64,000 bases of DNA from Clostridia bacterium (GCA_017626295.1 JAGAJB010000022.1:1-64000), one strand, 5' to 3'; shown: positions 35,008-44,413, numbered from the stretch's first letter. Translations and numbers: made by a program. The notes: generated by a model not told the origin, from the sequence alone.

Positions 35008-35874
35008 TTATTCAGGTTTTTCAAGAGATAGTCTTCCCAATTTTCCGCCTCTGTATTCGTCAAGAATCATTACCGAGGCGCGTTCATAATCTATCTCGCC
35101 ACCGGAAATGAGCATTCCCCTTTTTCTGCCTATCATTTCAAGGATTTCGTAATCTTCTTTATCTGCAAAATCGGTGATTTTAAAACGCTCCGTCAATCTG
35201 TCGGAATAGCCATTTTTAAGCACACCTATAAGGCGCATTGCGAGTGATTCGATGTCAATAACATCATCCTTGACCGAGCCTATAAAAGCCAGTTTATCGC
35301 CAACTGCTTTATCCTCGAACTTAGGCCATAACACACCCGGGGTATCAAGAAGTTCAATTCCGCTGCCAACAGCAAACCAACTGTTTGAGCGTGTTACACC
35401 GGGTTTATCGGCAACTTTGGCACGGTTTCTGCCTGCCATTTTATTTATAAAAGAAGATTTTCCTGTGTTGGGTATACCCACAACCATAACTCGCAAGGGT
35501 TTACCTACCATACCTTTTTCGGTATTGCGTTTAATCTTATCTTTTAAAACTTCGCGTACAAGGGGTAAATATGCGTTAAGACCTTTACCCGAACGGCAGT
35601 CAACAGGTAAGGCATACATTCCGTTTTTCTTATAGTGCTCCACCCATTTTGCCGTTGTTTTTTCATCGGCAACGTCGCATTTGTTAAGAAGTACAATGCG
35701 GGGTTTTGAACCTATCATTTCTTTGAGTTCGGGGTTTGATGAACTCATAGGGATTCTTGCATCAACTATTTCTGTCACTAAATCGACAAAAGGCAGGCTT
35801 TCTTTAATAAGCCTGCGTGTTTTTGCCATATGACCGGGAAACCATTGTACTGTTTGTTTCTGTGAATCATTCAT
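35008..35874 (-). CDS. rbgA: Ribosome biogenesis GTPase RbgA (YlqF)
   Basis: 288 residues, a circularly permuted GTPase needed for late 50S subunit assembly. Motif order G4-G5-G1-G3 is visible: LLNKCDVAD (G4), then GIPNTGKSSFINKM (P-loop) and DTPGVLWPK (G3). The N-terminal VQWFPGHMAKTRR is the family signature. Start ATG 35874 overlaps the end of lepB by 8 nt; the longer frame from 35898 lies inside lepB and lacks the signature start. In many Firmicutes it sits beside lepB, rplS and rnhB, as here. Confidence 0.96.
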   Translation of the reverse strand: MNDSQKQTVQWFPGHMAKTRRLIKESLPFVDLVTEIVDARIPMSSSNPELKEMIGSKPRIVLLNKCDVADEKTTAKWVEHYKKNGMYALPVDCRSGKGLNAYLPLVREVLKDKIKRNTEKGMVGKPLRVMVVGIPNTGKSSFINKMAGRNRAKVADKPGVTRSNSWFAVGSGIELLDTPGVLWPKFEDKAVGDKLAFIGSVKDDVIDIESLAMRLIGVLKNGYSDRLTERFKITDFADKEDYEILEMIGRKRGMLISGGEIDYERASVMILDEYRGGKLGRLSLEKPE

Positions 35875-36562
35875 AATCGTAAATATCAAAATCTCCAACA
35901 GGTAAAATTCTTACTACCGCTTTACCTAAAATATATCTTTCGTCAATATCACCTACGTGATAAGAACGGCTGTCGGTAGAACCGTTTCTGTTGTCACCCA
36001 TACAGAAAAGATGGCCTTCGGGAACTGTATAAGGGAACTCTCTGTAATCGCCCTTTTCAAGTAAGAAATCTTCTTTTACATAGGGTTCTTCAAGTGCTGT
36101 GCCGTCAACATAAATGGTTGCGGTTTCATAATCAATATCAACAGTTTGACCGCCTGTTGCAATAACTCTTTTAATAAGAGGCTCGTGGAAATAAGTATCC
36201 TGAGTAATAACTACAATATCACCGTATTCATACTCAGACTTCTGAACGGTTAAAAGCCAGTCACCGTCTTGAAGAGTATTGGTCATCGACAGACCGTCAA
36301 CACCTACAAGTCTGAAAACGAAGGTAAAAATAATCGCAATGATGATAAATGAACTCATTACAACCGATACCAAATCGTATACAGAAAGGTGGAATTTCTT
36401 TTTGCCGTCAATTTTTTCTTCTTTATTTATATCGGTAGTTACATTATCCTCCGCAGAAATATTCTTAGGAGTTTCTTCGGTATAAATAACTTCTTCATCA
36501 GACATATTGTAAGAAGCGTCAGAACCGCTTTCTACATCAATGATTCTATCGTCTTTATCCAT
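35867..36562 (-). CDS. lepB: Signal peptidase I
   Basis: 231 residues. Cleaves signal peptides from exported proteins on the outer membrane face. An acidic cytoplasmic N-terminus (1-55) is unusually long; one membrane helix follows (about 62-85). The catalytic Ser is in DGLSMTNTL and the general base Lys in LIKRVIATGG; FCMGDNRNGSTDSR is the conserved box E. Translationally overlaps rbgA. Confidence 0.94.
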   Translation of the reverse strand: MDKDDRIIDVESGSDASYNMSDEEVIYTEETPKNISAEDNVTTDINKEEKIDGKKKFHLSVYDLVSVVMSSFIIIAIIFTFVFRLVGVDGLSMTNTLQDGDWLLTVQKSEYEYGDIVVITQDTYFHEPLIKRVIATGGQTVDIDYETATIYVDGTALEEPYVKEDFLLEKGDYREFPYTVPEGHLFCMGDNRNGSTDSRSYHVGDIDERYILGKAVVRILPVGDFDIYDYE

Positions 36563-36604
36563 AATAATTCAACCATCCGTTAAAATTCTCAAATTAAGAA
36601 TCAA

Positions 36605-36627
36605 GGGCAGATAGTTTATATCTGCCC
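36605..36627 (-). terminator. Hairpin after rplS
   Basis: GGGCAGATA and TATCTGCCC form a 9-bp stem about 15 nt beyond the rplS stop codon. The following run is weak (TTGATTCTT), so termination may be partial and lepB-rbgA may be read through. Confidence 0.6.
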
Positions 36628-36642
36628 CACTCTCCGACTTTA

Positions 36643-36987
36643 TTAGCCGATTTTTTCCTTAACCTTAGAAGCCTTGCCGACTCTGTCACGAAGATAATAA
36701 AGTTTTGCTCTGCGAACTTTACCGCGACGAACAATTTTAATATCTGCAACGTTGGGAGAATGAACAGGGAATACTCTCTCTACACCTACACCGTAAGAAA
36801 CACGGCGTACTGTGAAAGTTTCGCTGATACCGCTACCGTGTTTAGCAATAACAGTACCTTCGAATGCCTGAATTCTTTCTCTTTCGCCTTCACGGATTTT
36901 AACATCGATTCTGATGGTATCACCGATTTCGAAAGCGGGCTTCTCAGCCTTAAGGCTGTCCTGTGCAATAAGTTTTAATGCGTCCAT
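36643..36987 (-). CDS. rplS: 50S ribosomal protein L19
   Basis: 114 residues, full length, with the family motifs [34 protein letters not shown] and [20 protein letters not shown]. Located at the 30S-50S interface. ATG 36987 has GGAGGTTATT directly before it; the upstream in-frame codon at 37008 lacks a site. It has its own strong promoter and a structured leader. Confidence 0.98.
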   Translation of the reverse strand: MDALKLIAQDSLKAEKPAFEIGDTIRIDVKIREGERERIQAFEGTVIAKHGSGISETFTVRRVSYGVGVERVFPVHSPNVADIKIVRRGKVRRAKLYYLRDRVGKASKVKEKIG

Positions 36988-37101
36988 AATAACCTCCGTT
37001 TTTTTCAAGCGTTCATACCGAAAATTCGTAGCGGACCGCCAGCTTTAATGTTGCCATTAACTGCCGTTGACACCTCGCGGGTAACAACGCACACATAGAC
37101 T
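36988..37101 (-). promoter_or_regulatory. Probable L19 leader of rplS
   Basis: About 110 nt of leader between the promoter and rplS, with GC-rich paired segments (GCGAGGTGTCAACGGCAG and GCTGGCGGTCCGCTACG) unlike the A/T-rich surroundings. Many Firmicutes rplS genes carry an L19 leader that lets the protein control its own synthesis. I infer the same here from position and composition; a covariance search would decide. Confidence 0.5.
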
Positions 37102-37106
37102 TAAGT

Positions 37107-37135
37107 ATAATAACACATACATTTGTAAAATGCAA
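37107..37135 (-). promoter_or_regulatory. rplS promoter
   Basis: Minus strand TTGCAT (37135-37130), 17 bp, TATTAT (37112-37107) with TG one base upstream, an extended -10. Confidence 0.7.
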
Positions 37136-37173
37136 CAGTTTTTTCAGATATTTTTTGTTACTGTTTAAATACC

Positions 37174-37395
37174 TTATTCTTTGTCTTTCGACTCATCAAT
37201 TTTAAGTGCGGCTTTAATTTTTTCATTATCTTTTGAAATTTGCCTTAATTTGATAACGCAATAAATCAACGGAACAAGCACAGGTATTTCCCAACCTTCC
37301 ATAACGTTAAATACCGCAAGCAACAGCCACGCAATCAAAAGAACTAACGAAGCCCAAAACAATAAATTTTCAATCAATTTAATTATCTTATTCAT
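37174..37395 (-). CDS. Small two-helix membrane protein
   Basis: 73 residues, two hydrophobic helices (about 11-28 and 35-50) and a charged C-terminal tail rich in Lys, Asp and Glu. No family recognised. It follows the exported protein gene at 37413 by 17 nt and may be cotranscribed with it. Confidence 0.5.
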   Translation of the reverse strand: MNKIIKLIENLLFWASLVLLIAWLLLAVFNVMEGWEIPVLVPLIYCVIKLRQISKDNEKIKAALKIDESKDKE

Positions 37396-37412
37396 CTTTT
37401 ATTTCTCTCCCC

Positions 37413-38399
37413 TTATTGTGGTCTGTATGTTAAGGTCTTGTCAATTGTATAATCTTTGAAATGTGATTTTAAAGAAAGTGTAATATTACCATCCGTTACA
37501 CTTTTAACAGAAACGGAAGTTGAAATAGTTATAATTCTATGAAAATATGTTCCGTATAGAGAAAAATTGGTTATCAATCCAGGGTTTTCTACATAGTAAC
37601 CACAGGCAAGCATTATTGCAAGATCGCTTACATCTACACTTGTTGATATAGATGTAGTATCATTAGGCAAATTAAACTTATAGCCAATGTAGTTTGAAGT
37701 TTTTAAAATATTGTCGGTATCATTCTCATCGAACTCTTCAACTATTTCATCAGTTACCACACTGGTTCCCCAATATGCGGTCTGTTTATATTCTACTGCA
37801 CATCCAGATCTAGAACTGTCAAAAGTTCCGCTGTTAGAACTTAAAAACAATGCATCAACACCTCTGTTTATTGGCGGAGTTAACCATTCAAATGTTGTAA
37901 TGACAGCATAATAACCGGAATTATCATTAGTACCAATCCAAATAAGTGTTTTTTTGAAATATGAATCCGTTTCTTCTTCTGTACCGGAGTCAATAGAACG
38001 TGAAGATGTTCCTGCCGATTTTTTTCCTTTTTGAGCCTTCTCTTGAACAGTGTATTCTTCTTCTGAAATCTCCTCTGTTATGCCATTTGTCGTTTCTACA
38101 AAATATTCATTCAACACACCTACAGCATTTGCTGTATTATAAATTTCTATTTTACGTTCCTTTGTAAAATTATCTAACCACCTTTCGTCAAGTCCAATAA
38201 AAATAAAAAAAGCATTAGCTTTATCTTCGTCGTTACTATAAGTAGCTTCAATTTCCTTTTTAATTTGTTTAATTTGATTCTCTGAAAATCCTGTTTGATT
38301 TTGTCCATCAGTTGCAAAAACGGAATTGATAAATAAGGTATTGATGAAAAGCGCTGTTAAAAGTAATGTAGATATGATTTTTTGAAACTTTTTATTCAT
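37413..38399 (-). CDS. Secreted protein of unknown function
   Basis: 328 residues with a signal peptide (about 1-29, ending VFA). A helical N-terminal domain (about 35-100) and a charged linker with KAQKGKKSAGTSSR precede a beta-rich C-terminal domain (about 145-328). AAAGGAG precedes the ATG. No family recognised. The 340 nt upstream (38400-38736) are very A/T-rich, and I see no gene or clear promoter there. Confidence 0.6.
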   Translation of the reverse strand: MNKKFQKIISTLLLTALFINTLFINSVFATDGQNQTGFSENQIKQIKKEIEATYSNDEDKANAFFIFIGLDERWLDNFTKERKIEIYNTANAVGVLNEYFVETTNGITEEISEEEYTVQEKAQKGKKSAGTSSRSIDSGTEEETDSYFKKTLIWIGTNDNSGYYAVITTFEWLTPPINRGVDALFLSSNSGTFDSSRSGCAVEYKQTAYWGTSVVTDEIVEEFDENDTDNILKTSNYIGYKFNLPNDTTSISTSVDVSDLAIMLACGYYVENPGLITNFSLYGTYFHRIITISTSVSVKSVTDGNITLSLKSHFKDYTIDKTLTYRPQ

Positions 38400-38736
38400 T
38401 TTCTGTTACTCCTTTTTTAGTTAATTTACAACAATCCTCAAAACAAAAAATGATAATTTTATGAAATTATATTTCATTTCAAATGAACATCGGTATGACC
38501 CCCATTTATTAATAACGTTTTTTAGTAAAATAATTTTTTGTATTAATATTGATTCTACATAAAATTCAGTGTTTTTGATCAATTTATGCTTACAATAATT
38601 TAACTATCACAAAACATCAAAGAATTCAATCGGGTTTACAAAAACGCAATCAATTTCGACAAAAACGCATGATTTGTAAGTATAGTTTCACAAAAATCAA
38701 CCCATAATTCGCACTCAAAGTGTTGTAAACAATATC

Positions 38737-38853
38737 TTATACGCCGTTTCTGTATCGTTCACAATTAGCAATAATGGAATCTATGTTTTCTTTTTCGGTA
38801 ACACCCAATATATTCACCACCTGTACATTTTTTACAGCGAACCAACAATTCAT
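38737..38853 (-). CDS. 38-residue ORF coupled to the deacetylase gene
   Basis: ATG (38853) overlaps the deacetylase stop codon as ATGA. The product begins MNCWFAVKNVQVVNILG and ends ERYRNGV, with a mixed, protein-like composition including VTEKENIDSII. No family recognised. It could be a real small protein made by coupling or the remnant of a longer gene whose 3' part was lost. Confidence 0.35.
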   Translation of the reverse strand: MNCWFAVKNVQVVNILGVTEKENIDSIIANCERYRNGV

Positions 38854-39560
38854 TTAATCAAGTTTTTTATATATTCAAACGCTTCCGTATTAGTACAGTA
38901 ATAAATATCTTCTCTGCCCGCAAGTTTTCGGCACACTTCCTCAAAAAAATCCCAGTCATCCTCCACATCAAGTTCGTAACTGTGACCCCAGATATAAAAC
39001 AACTGTAATTTATCGGAACTGCTGTTTAAAAACTCATCGCATAATTCAAGAAGTTTCACTTTATTTTTTGTGAGACTTGCGGTTGGTTTAAATAAAAACA
39101 AGTCTTTCTGTACGTCAAAATTATAGGAATGAACGATTGTTCTTGCATATTTTACGGAAGTTTTATTTTTAATTAAATCGGCTACTGCCCTGTTAGAGTT
39201 TATACCACCGCAAGGGTATGCAAAACCTTGTACCTCGTACCCTACCAATTCGCTTAGTTTACTTCTGTCGTTTTCAACCTGGCGAACAACCTCTTCAGGT
39301 GAAAGGGTTGTAAGATTAGGGTGAGTTAAGGTGTGTGATGCCACCTCGTGACCTTTATAAATATCTTTTATTAGTTCGGGTGCAATTTTTGTATGATTTA
39401 TTTTTTTGCCCTGTATAGTTAAATAACCCTCTTTACCTAAAAGTTCGGAATTAAGGTTGAAGGTACATTTCAAACCGTATTTATTAAGGATATTTATAAA
39501 ACGCTCATCTTGAGTTATACCGTCATCAAAACTGAATGTAAGTATTTTTTTATAGCCCAT
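38850..39560 (-). CDS. Polysaccharide deacetylase family protein (NodB domain)
   Basis: 236 residues, a single NodB-type domain without a signal peptide. The first catalytic motif is FSFDDG, the zinc-binding HTLTHP follows (SHTLTHPNL, residues about 80-88), and FAYPCGG is motif 3. Likely removes an acetyl group from an amino sugar polymer or precursor; the substrate is unknown. AGAGGGAAAG precedes the ATG, right after a hairpin that ends the SPOCS/LysM gene. Confidence 0.88.
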   Translation of the reverse strand: MGYKKILTFSFDDGITQDERFINILNKYGLKCTFNLNSELLGKEGYLTIQGKKINHTKIAPELIKDIYKGHEVASHTLTHPNLTTLSPEEVVRQVENDRSKLSELVGYEVQGFAYPCGGINSNRAVADLIKNKTSVKYARTIVHSYNFDVQKDLFLFKPTASLTKNKVKLLELCDEFLNSSSDKLQLFYIWGHSYELDVEDDWDFFEEVCRKLAGREDIYYCTNTEAFEYIKNLIK

Positions 39561-39576
39561 ACTTTCCCTCTAAAAA

Positions 39577-39614
39577 ATAGTAACGAAAACAAAACACATT
39601 GCTTTCGTTACTAT
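39577..39614 (-). terminator. Terminator of the SPOCS/LysM gene
   Basis: ATAGTAACGAAA and TTTCGTTACTAT pair over 12 bp. On the minus strand TTTTTT follows at once, then the deacetylase ribosome site. Confidence 0.85.
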
Positions 39615-39637
39615 TATAATATTATTATACTGTTTTT

Positions 39638-41164
39638 TCAAGCAGAGGGAATAAATATCATTTTAAGATTTTCGGTAGTGTCCCCATCCAAGTCATTTTC
39701 AGCCGCTATTGCTTTCACTGTCGTATTGTATCGCCTTGCAATTGCCCAGAGGCTTTCGTTGGAGTTTTCGGGGAAATACACCGTTATTGCGTTACAATTA
39801 CGGCATACGGGTGTTTCGCTTTCGGTTATATCCGTAACCGCATCAATAACTAACTTACCGAAAACGGAGCCTGTAACACAAATTTCGGCACGAACATCAA
39901 CACTGTTTGTGCCTTTGACGGTGCAATCAAGTGATTTTAACGTTAATTCGGGAGAACAGATAATATTTTTATCATTATACTCAACTTTCTTTTTATAAGC
40001 ATAGTCGAACATTTTACTGATACCGGAAAGGCTACCTGCAGAATCTTTAATTATTAGTGAAACAGAAAGGCTTCCGCTTATTATCAACTCGCCGTTTTCC
40101 GCTTTAACCTGAACACTTGTTACCTCACCGCAACAGTCTAAAACTGCACCTACACCCTCACCTGTCACGGTAAAATTATTTTCAAAAATATAGGTTTCTT
40201 TTATTTCATCAAGTGCGGTGCAGAAAGTGTGGGGCGATTTTTTCAGTTCAAGGGCAGTACCAACCGCGTAGGCATCGGATATTACAAGAAGTTCTTTTTC
40301 TTCCCACATATCAACACAAGCATCAACCCCCAAGGAAATATCAAAGGCAGTTGCCATACCTGTTGATTCGCCTTTTAATATTACGTCAAGTGCCGTAACT
40401 TGTAAAACTACATTACCTGTAAAGTGTTCCTCCATACCGTCAAATTCAAGTATCTGGTTTACAGGTATACTGTGTTTAATATGCTCCGCAGAAGATTTAT
40501 CGTTTGCATTCACATAACAAACATCTACTACCGCATCGCCTTTAACCATAATTTTATTATTTATTTTTCGTATCTCCGTACAAACCGCGTTAGCCTTTGT
40601 ACTGATTATAAATGCCGCAGGAGAATTAAGTGTAACCGTATCACTCATTGAAAATGACCTTGTTTTTTTACAACCCAAAGACATTGCTTTAACAGGCATA
40701 TTTTTCTGCTCAATTCCCTTTGTGTCACCGAGGGAGATAACCTCCTCTTTCTCTTCACAGTAAACAAAGAATTTTATTACAATACCTGCTTTGATTTCTG
40801 CTCGTTTTGTGCCTGTGGCACGGCAGTTAACGTAGGAAACATTGACTTTTGCATTTACATCGACCGCATCCGAAAATAACGCATTTTCACAATGACGGGT
40901 AAAGGGTCTTGACTGAGAAAAACTGTAAATACAGCCGTCCTCAGCGGTGTAAATCATTCTTAAATCACACACACCGTCTACGGTTACCCTCTCGCCAACA
41001 AGCCGACAGGAATTGATTTTAGGCTCGGCGGTTGATTTAATAATTCGCAATATTTCAGGCATATACTCAGGTAGAGTCAGTTCCGATTCAACACTTTCCT
41101 CCACAGAGTTATCCGTTAATGTTTTGAGAAATTTATAATCCTCGTGTTTTAATGAAATATCCAT
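39638..41164 (-). CDS. SPOCS (DUF3794) and LysM domain protein
   Basis: 508 residues with repeated SPOCS/DUF3794 beta domains (about 20-130, 160-290 and 320-440) and a C-terminal LysM domain (about 460-505, with SLWAIARRYNTTVKAIAAEN). This is the layout of clostridial spore-coat-associated proteins; LysM binds peptidoglycan or glycan. There is no signal peptide, which fits an intracellular spore protein. ATG 41164 is preceded by GAAGGGAG, which is part of the upstream terminator stem, so stem formation could hide the ribosome site. Confidence 0.85.
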   Translation of the reverse strand: MDISLKHEDYKFLKTLTDNSVEESVESELTLPEYMPEILRIIKSTAEPKINSCRLVGERVTVDGVCDLRMIYTAEDGCIYSFSQSRPFTRHCENALFSDAVDVNAKVNVSYVNCRATGTKRAEIKAGIVIKFFVYCEEKEEVISLGDTKGIEQKNMPVKAMSLGCKKTRSFSMSDTVTLNSPAAFIISTKANAVCTEIRKINNKIMVKGDAVVDVCYVNANDKSSAEHIKHSIPVNQILEFDGMEEHFTGNVVLQVTALDVILKGESTGMATAFDISLGVDACVDMWEEKELLVISDAYAVGTALELKKSPHTFCTALDEIKETYIFENNFTVTGEGVGAVLDCCGEVTSVQVKAENGELIISGSLSVSLIIKDSAGSLSGISKMFDYAYKKKVEYNDKNIICSPELTLKSLDCTVKGTNSVDVRAEICVTGSVFGKLVIDAVTDITESETPVCRNCNAITVYFPENSNESLWAIARRYNTTVKAIAAENDLDGDTTENLKMIFIPSA

Positions 41165-41171
41165 AAAAAAT

Positions 41172-41214
41172 AAACTCCCTTCATATATTCTCAATGAAAT
41201 ATATGAGGGAGTTT
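41172..41214. terminator. Terminator stem containing a ribosome binding site
   Basis: AAACTCCCTTCATATATT and AATATATGAGGGAGTTT pair over about 17 bp with one bulge. On the minus strand the second arm contains GAAGGGAG, the ribosome site of the SPOCS/LysM gene, followed by TTTATTTTTT. It ends LCP transcripts and may gate translation of the next gene. Confidence 0.8.
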
Positions 41215-41230
41215 TTTGTAATATTACTTT

Positions 41231-42676
41231 TTATTCTTCTGCATCGGAATCGGATGTTGTTTCCTCTTCAACTGTTTCTTCATAAAGAAGTGTGTAAAGA
41301 AGTTCTTTATTTTCTTCAACATCAAGAGAAATGCTGGAGCCGTCCCACTCGGATGAATACCACCAGGTATCTTCAAAAGGCAACTGAGCAGAAACAAGGA
41401 GTTTGTCCATATCAGTTCCCGACTTTGTCACACAAGACATAAGGCTGAAAATAAGACTCCAGAAATCAGTGGTTGAAAGAGTTGTTTCAATATAGGGTGC
41501 AACATCTTTCGCAGTTGAAATAAGACCGAATATACCCACAGGGTTAAGTTTACCCTTAACGTCTTCTACTATTGCGGAGATAACCTTACGCTGACGTTCT
41601 GTTCGGTTAAAGTCAGAGTCAAGTTTTCTTATTCTTGCATACCAAAGGGCCTGATAACCTGTAAGGTGAACATTTTCGCCACTCTGAACTGTTTCGGGTT
41701 TTTCTTCACTGCCGTATCTGTGGCGATTGTTGATATAATCCGCCTCATCCTCCGTAACATCAACCTCTATACCGCCCAAGCCGTCTATAAGGGCTGTAAA
41801 CATTTCAAAGTTAACGGTTGCGTAATCGTCAATTTTAATACCGAAATTCTGCTCAATTGTCTGCACAAGAAGATTAGCACCGCCCCAGGCATACGCGGCA
41901 TTTACTTTTGATTCTCTGTTACCGGGAATATCAAGGTGTGTATCACGCAAAATTGAAACAACAGTAATTCTGCCCGTTCTTTTATTAACAGAGGCTATCA
42001 TAATACTGTCGCTTCGTGATGAACCGCCCTTTTCTTTATCCGCACCGATAAGAAGAATATTTTTAACGTGACTTTCGCTGACAAGGGAATCAACGTCTTC
42101 TATATGCTCAATTTCTTCGGCTTTTGTGAATTTACCGACTATACCGCCCGCCATAGCAAACAGTATACCGCCGAAACCTATAATAATTGCAAGCAGTACT
42201 GCAATAACAGCAAAGCCTTTACCGTGACCTTTTTTACCGCTTTTCGAGGCGGTTTTGCCGTGTCTTGCCTCGTAATCCGAGATTTCGTCGCTGTCAACAG
42301 GGGTAACTTTTCTAACCTTTTGGGTAGTATATTTATCATTCACCTGTCGGGGCGAAACTTGCGGAGTTCTTCGCGGTTGGGGTTGCTCCGCTTTCGGTGT
42401 TACCTGTCGCCTTTGGGGTTGCGGAGTATACTGCCTGTCGCTTTGAGAAAAAACGTCCTCATAATTATTATTTTTGCGTTTTGAAATATAAATATCATCA
42501 GAAGAATCGTTCTGCTTATTCTTTGCTTGTCCTATATAAATATCTTTGGAAGAATCGCTGAAAACATCCTCAAACTCATCATCGTCATAATCACTTAATA
42601 GTTCAAGATAATCGTCCTCGATATTTATTCGACGTTTATCTTCATTATTTTTATCCGAATATCGTCTGTCTGCCAA
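41231..42676 (-). CDS. LytR-CpsA-Psr (LCP) family protein
   Basis: 481 residues. A long charged, Pro/Gln/Arg-rich cytoplasmic part (1-145), one membrane helix (about 152-175) and an LCP catalytic domain (about 205-400): LLIGADKEKGGSSRSDSIMI, SILRDTHLDIPG, KVNAAYAWGG and WYARIRKLDSDFNRTERQR. LCP enzymes ligate glycopolymers such as teichoic acids or capsule to peptidoglycan. The start is TTG 42676 behind AAAGGAG. An extended -10 promoter is present upstream. Confidence 0.9.
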   Translation of the reverse strand: MADRRYSDKNNEDKRRINIEDDYLELLSDYDDDEFEDVFSDSSKDIYIGQAKNKQNDSSDDIYISKRKNNNYEDVFSQSDRQYTPQPQRRQVTPKAEQPQPRRTPQVSPRQVNDKYTTQKVRKVTPVDSDEISDYEARHGKTASKSGKKGHGKGFAVIAVLLAIIIGFGGILFAMAGGIVGKFTKAEEIEHIEDVDSLVSESHVKNILLIGADKEKGGSSRSDSIMIASVNKRTGRITVVSILRDTHLDIPGNRESKVNAAYAWGGANLLVQTIEQNFGIKIDDYATVNFEMFTALIDGLGGIEVDVTEDEADYINNRHRYGSEEKPETVQSGENVHLTGYQALWYARIRKLDSDFNRTERQRKVISAIVEDVKGKLNPVGIFGLISTAKDVAPYIETTLSTTDFWSLIFSLMSCVTKSGTDMDKLLVSAQLPFEDTWWYSSEWDGSSISLDVEENKELLYTLLYEETVEEETTSDSDAEE

Positions 42677-42709
42677 AAGAATTACTCCTTTTTTAGATAT
42701 AATAGTAGA

Positions 42710-42738
42710 ATTCTATCACAATATAAAAATAATTGCAA
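42710..42738 (-). promoter_or_regulatory. LCP gene promoter
   Basis: Minus strand TTGCAA (42738-42733), 17 bp, TAGAAT (42715-42710) with TG one base upstream. Confidence 0.65.
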
Positions 42739-42742
42739 CAAT

Positions 42743-42768
42743 AAAAGGACGGCAGTTGCCGTCCTTTT
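42743..42768 (-). terminator. Terminator after ilvE
   Basis: AAAAGGACGGCA and TGCCGTCCTTTT form a 12-bp stem with a very short loop directly beyond the ilvE stop codon. Confidence 0.85.
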
Positions 42769-42773
42769 GAGAA

Positions 42774-43850
42774 TTACTTAACTTTTACAATCCAGCCGTT
42801 CTTATCTTCGATTTTGCCCCACTGAATACCTGTGAGTTCATCGTAGAGGAACTGTGCAACAGGTCCGATTTCATTATTATTGATAATAATGTGTTCGTCA
42901 CCGTCGATGTATTCACCAACAGGAGAAATAACCGCTGCAGTACCTGTACCGAAAGATTCGTTAAGTTTGCCGTTTTTGTGAGCCTCTTTAACTTCGTCAA
43001 TAGAAATCTTGCGCTCCTCAACTTTATAGCCGTGGGCTTTAAGAACTTCTATACAACTTGCTCTTGTTACACCGGGAAGAATGTTGCCGTCTGTAAGTTC
43101 GGGGGTAACAACCACACCGTCGATTACAAAGAATACGTTCATAGCACCAACTTCGTCGATGTACTTTCTTTCAACACCGTCAAGCCAGAGAACCTGAGCG
43201 TAGCCCATTTTATCAGCCTTTTCCTGACCGATAAGAGATGCTGCGTAGTTACCGCCTGCTTTTGCCATACCTGTACCGCCTTTAACGCAACGTACATATT
43301 CGCGTTCAATAGCGATTTTAACAGGGTCCATACCGTTGGGATAGTAAGAGCCAACGGGTGAAAGGATAATAGCAAAAAGATAACTGTGTGAAGGATGAAC
43401 ACCAAGGAATTCATCAGTAGCAATAATGAAAGGACGAATATAAAGAGATGTTCCGTCGCTATGGGGAACCCAGTCGCTATCAACATCAACAACTGTCTTA
43501 ATAGCCTCAAGAACCATATCGGGATCAAGGCGAGGTACACAAAGACGGTCGCAAGTGTTGTTCATTCTTTCGATATTTTTCTGAGGACGGAAAAGTTGGA
43601 TGCTACCGTCAGCAGTTCTGTATGCTTTAAGACCTTCGAAAAGTTCCTGTGCATAGTGGAAAACCATTGCTGAGGGGTCGAGAGCAATAGGTCCGTAAGG
43701 AACTACCCTGCCGTCGTGCCAACCTTGACCGTCATCATAATTCATTAAAAACATATGGTCAGTAAAAATTTTACCGAAACCGAGTTTTGCTTCGCTCTCG
43801 GGCTTTGCCTTGGGAGCAGTAGTTCTTTCAATTTTGAAATCGTAACTCAT
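42774..43850 (-). CDS. ilvE: Branched-chain amino acid aminotransferase
   Basis: 358 residues, the long (class II BCAT) type of fold-IV PLP enzyme. Transfers an amino group between glutamate and the 2-oxoacids of valine, leucine and isoleucine. Seen: VFHYAQELFEGLKAYR, MAKAGGNYAASLIGQ with the PLP-site region, LWLDGVERKYIDEVGAMN and NESFGTGTAAVISPVG. AGAGGTTATTTCA precedes ATG 43850. It is last in the 2-oxoacid oxidoreductase operon, 26 nt after the gamma subunit, linking acyl-CoA, 2-oxoacid and amino acid. Confidence 0.95.
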   Translation of the reverse strand: MSYDFKIERTTAPKAKPESEAKLGFGKIFTDHMFLMNYDDGQGWHDGRVVPYGPIALDPSAMVFHYAQELFEGLKAYRTADGSIQLFRPQKNIERMNNTCDRLCVPRLDPDMVLEAIKTVVDVDSDWVPHSDGTSLYIRPFIIATDEFLGVHPSHSYLFAIILSPVGSYYPNGMDPVKIAIEREYVRCVKGGTGMAKAGGNYAASLIGQEKADKMGYAQVLWLDGVERKYIDEVGAMNVFFVIDGVVVTPELTDGNILPGVTRASCIEVLKAHGYKVEERKISIDEVKEAHKNGKLNESFGTGTAAVISPVGEYIDGDEHIIINNNEIGPVAQFLYDELTGIQWGKIEDKNGWIVKVK

Positions 43851-43876
43851 TGAAATAACCTCTTTTCCAAATTCAA

Positions 43877-44413
43877 TCAATAATCGTAACCGAGTTTAAG
43901 TGCAGTTTTGTTTACTTCAAGAAGATCCTTATGACGTGCTGAAACAACCTTTGAGAGAGGTGCATCAATGCCGTCAAAACCAAGCATGGGAACTTCCTTA
44001 AGCACTTTACCTGTGATAATCATATTAGCGAGTGTGCTGATGCCTTTTTCGTTAGCAATTTCTGTTGAAGGAATGTAGTAAACATCAACGTCTGTTCTTT
44101 CAACTTTACGTGAAATAAGAGTTGAGTCAACAAAAATCTTACCGCCGGAAACCACTTCATTCTCGTATTTATCAAGAGAAGGAAGGTTCATTGCTACGAG
44201 TACGTCGGGTTTGCCGACAATGGGAGAACCGATGGGTTCGTCACTTACGATAACGCTGCAGTTAGCAGTACCGCCACGCATTTCGGGACCGTATGAAGGA
44301 AGCCAGGAAACCTGTTTGTTTTCAAGAAGTCCTTTGTATGCTACGAATTTACCGGCAAAAAGGATACCCTGACCGCCGAAGCCGGCAAAAAGAATATTAC
44401 ATGTGTTACTCAT
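43877..44413 (-). CDS. 2-oxoacid:ferredoxin oxidoreductase, gamma subunit
   Basis: 178 residues, the family's gamma domain, with [20 protein letters not shown] at the N-terminus and [17 protein letters not shown]. It completes a four-subunit enzyme that interconverts a 2-oxoacid plus CoA and an acyl-CoA plus CO2, using ferredoxin. Overlaps the beta subunit gene by one base. Confidence 0.92.
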   Translation of the reverse strand: MSNTCNILFAGFGGQGILFAGKFVAYKGLLENKQVSWLPSYGPEMRGGTANCSVIVSDEPIGSPIVGKPDVLVAMNLPSLDKYENEVVSGGKIFVDSTLISRKVERTDVDVYYIPSTEIANEKGISTLANMIITGKVLKEVPMLGFDGIDAPLSKVVSARHKDLLEVNKTALKLGYDY

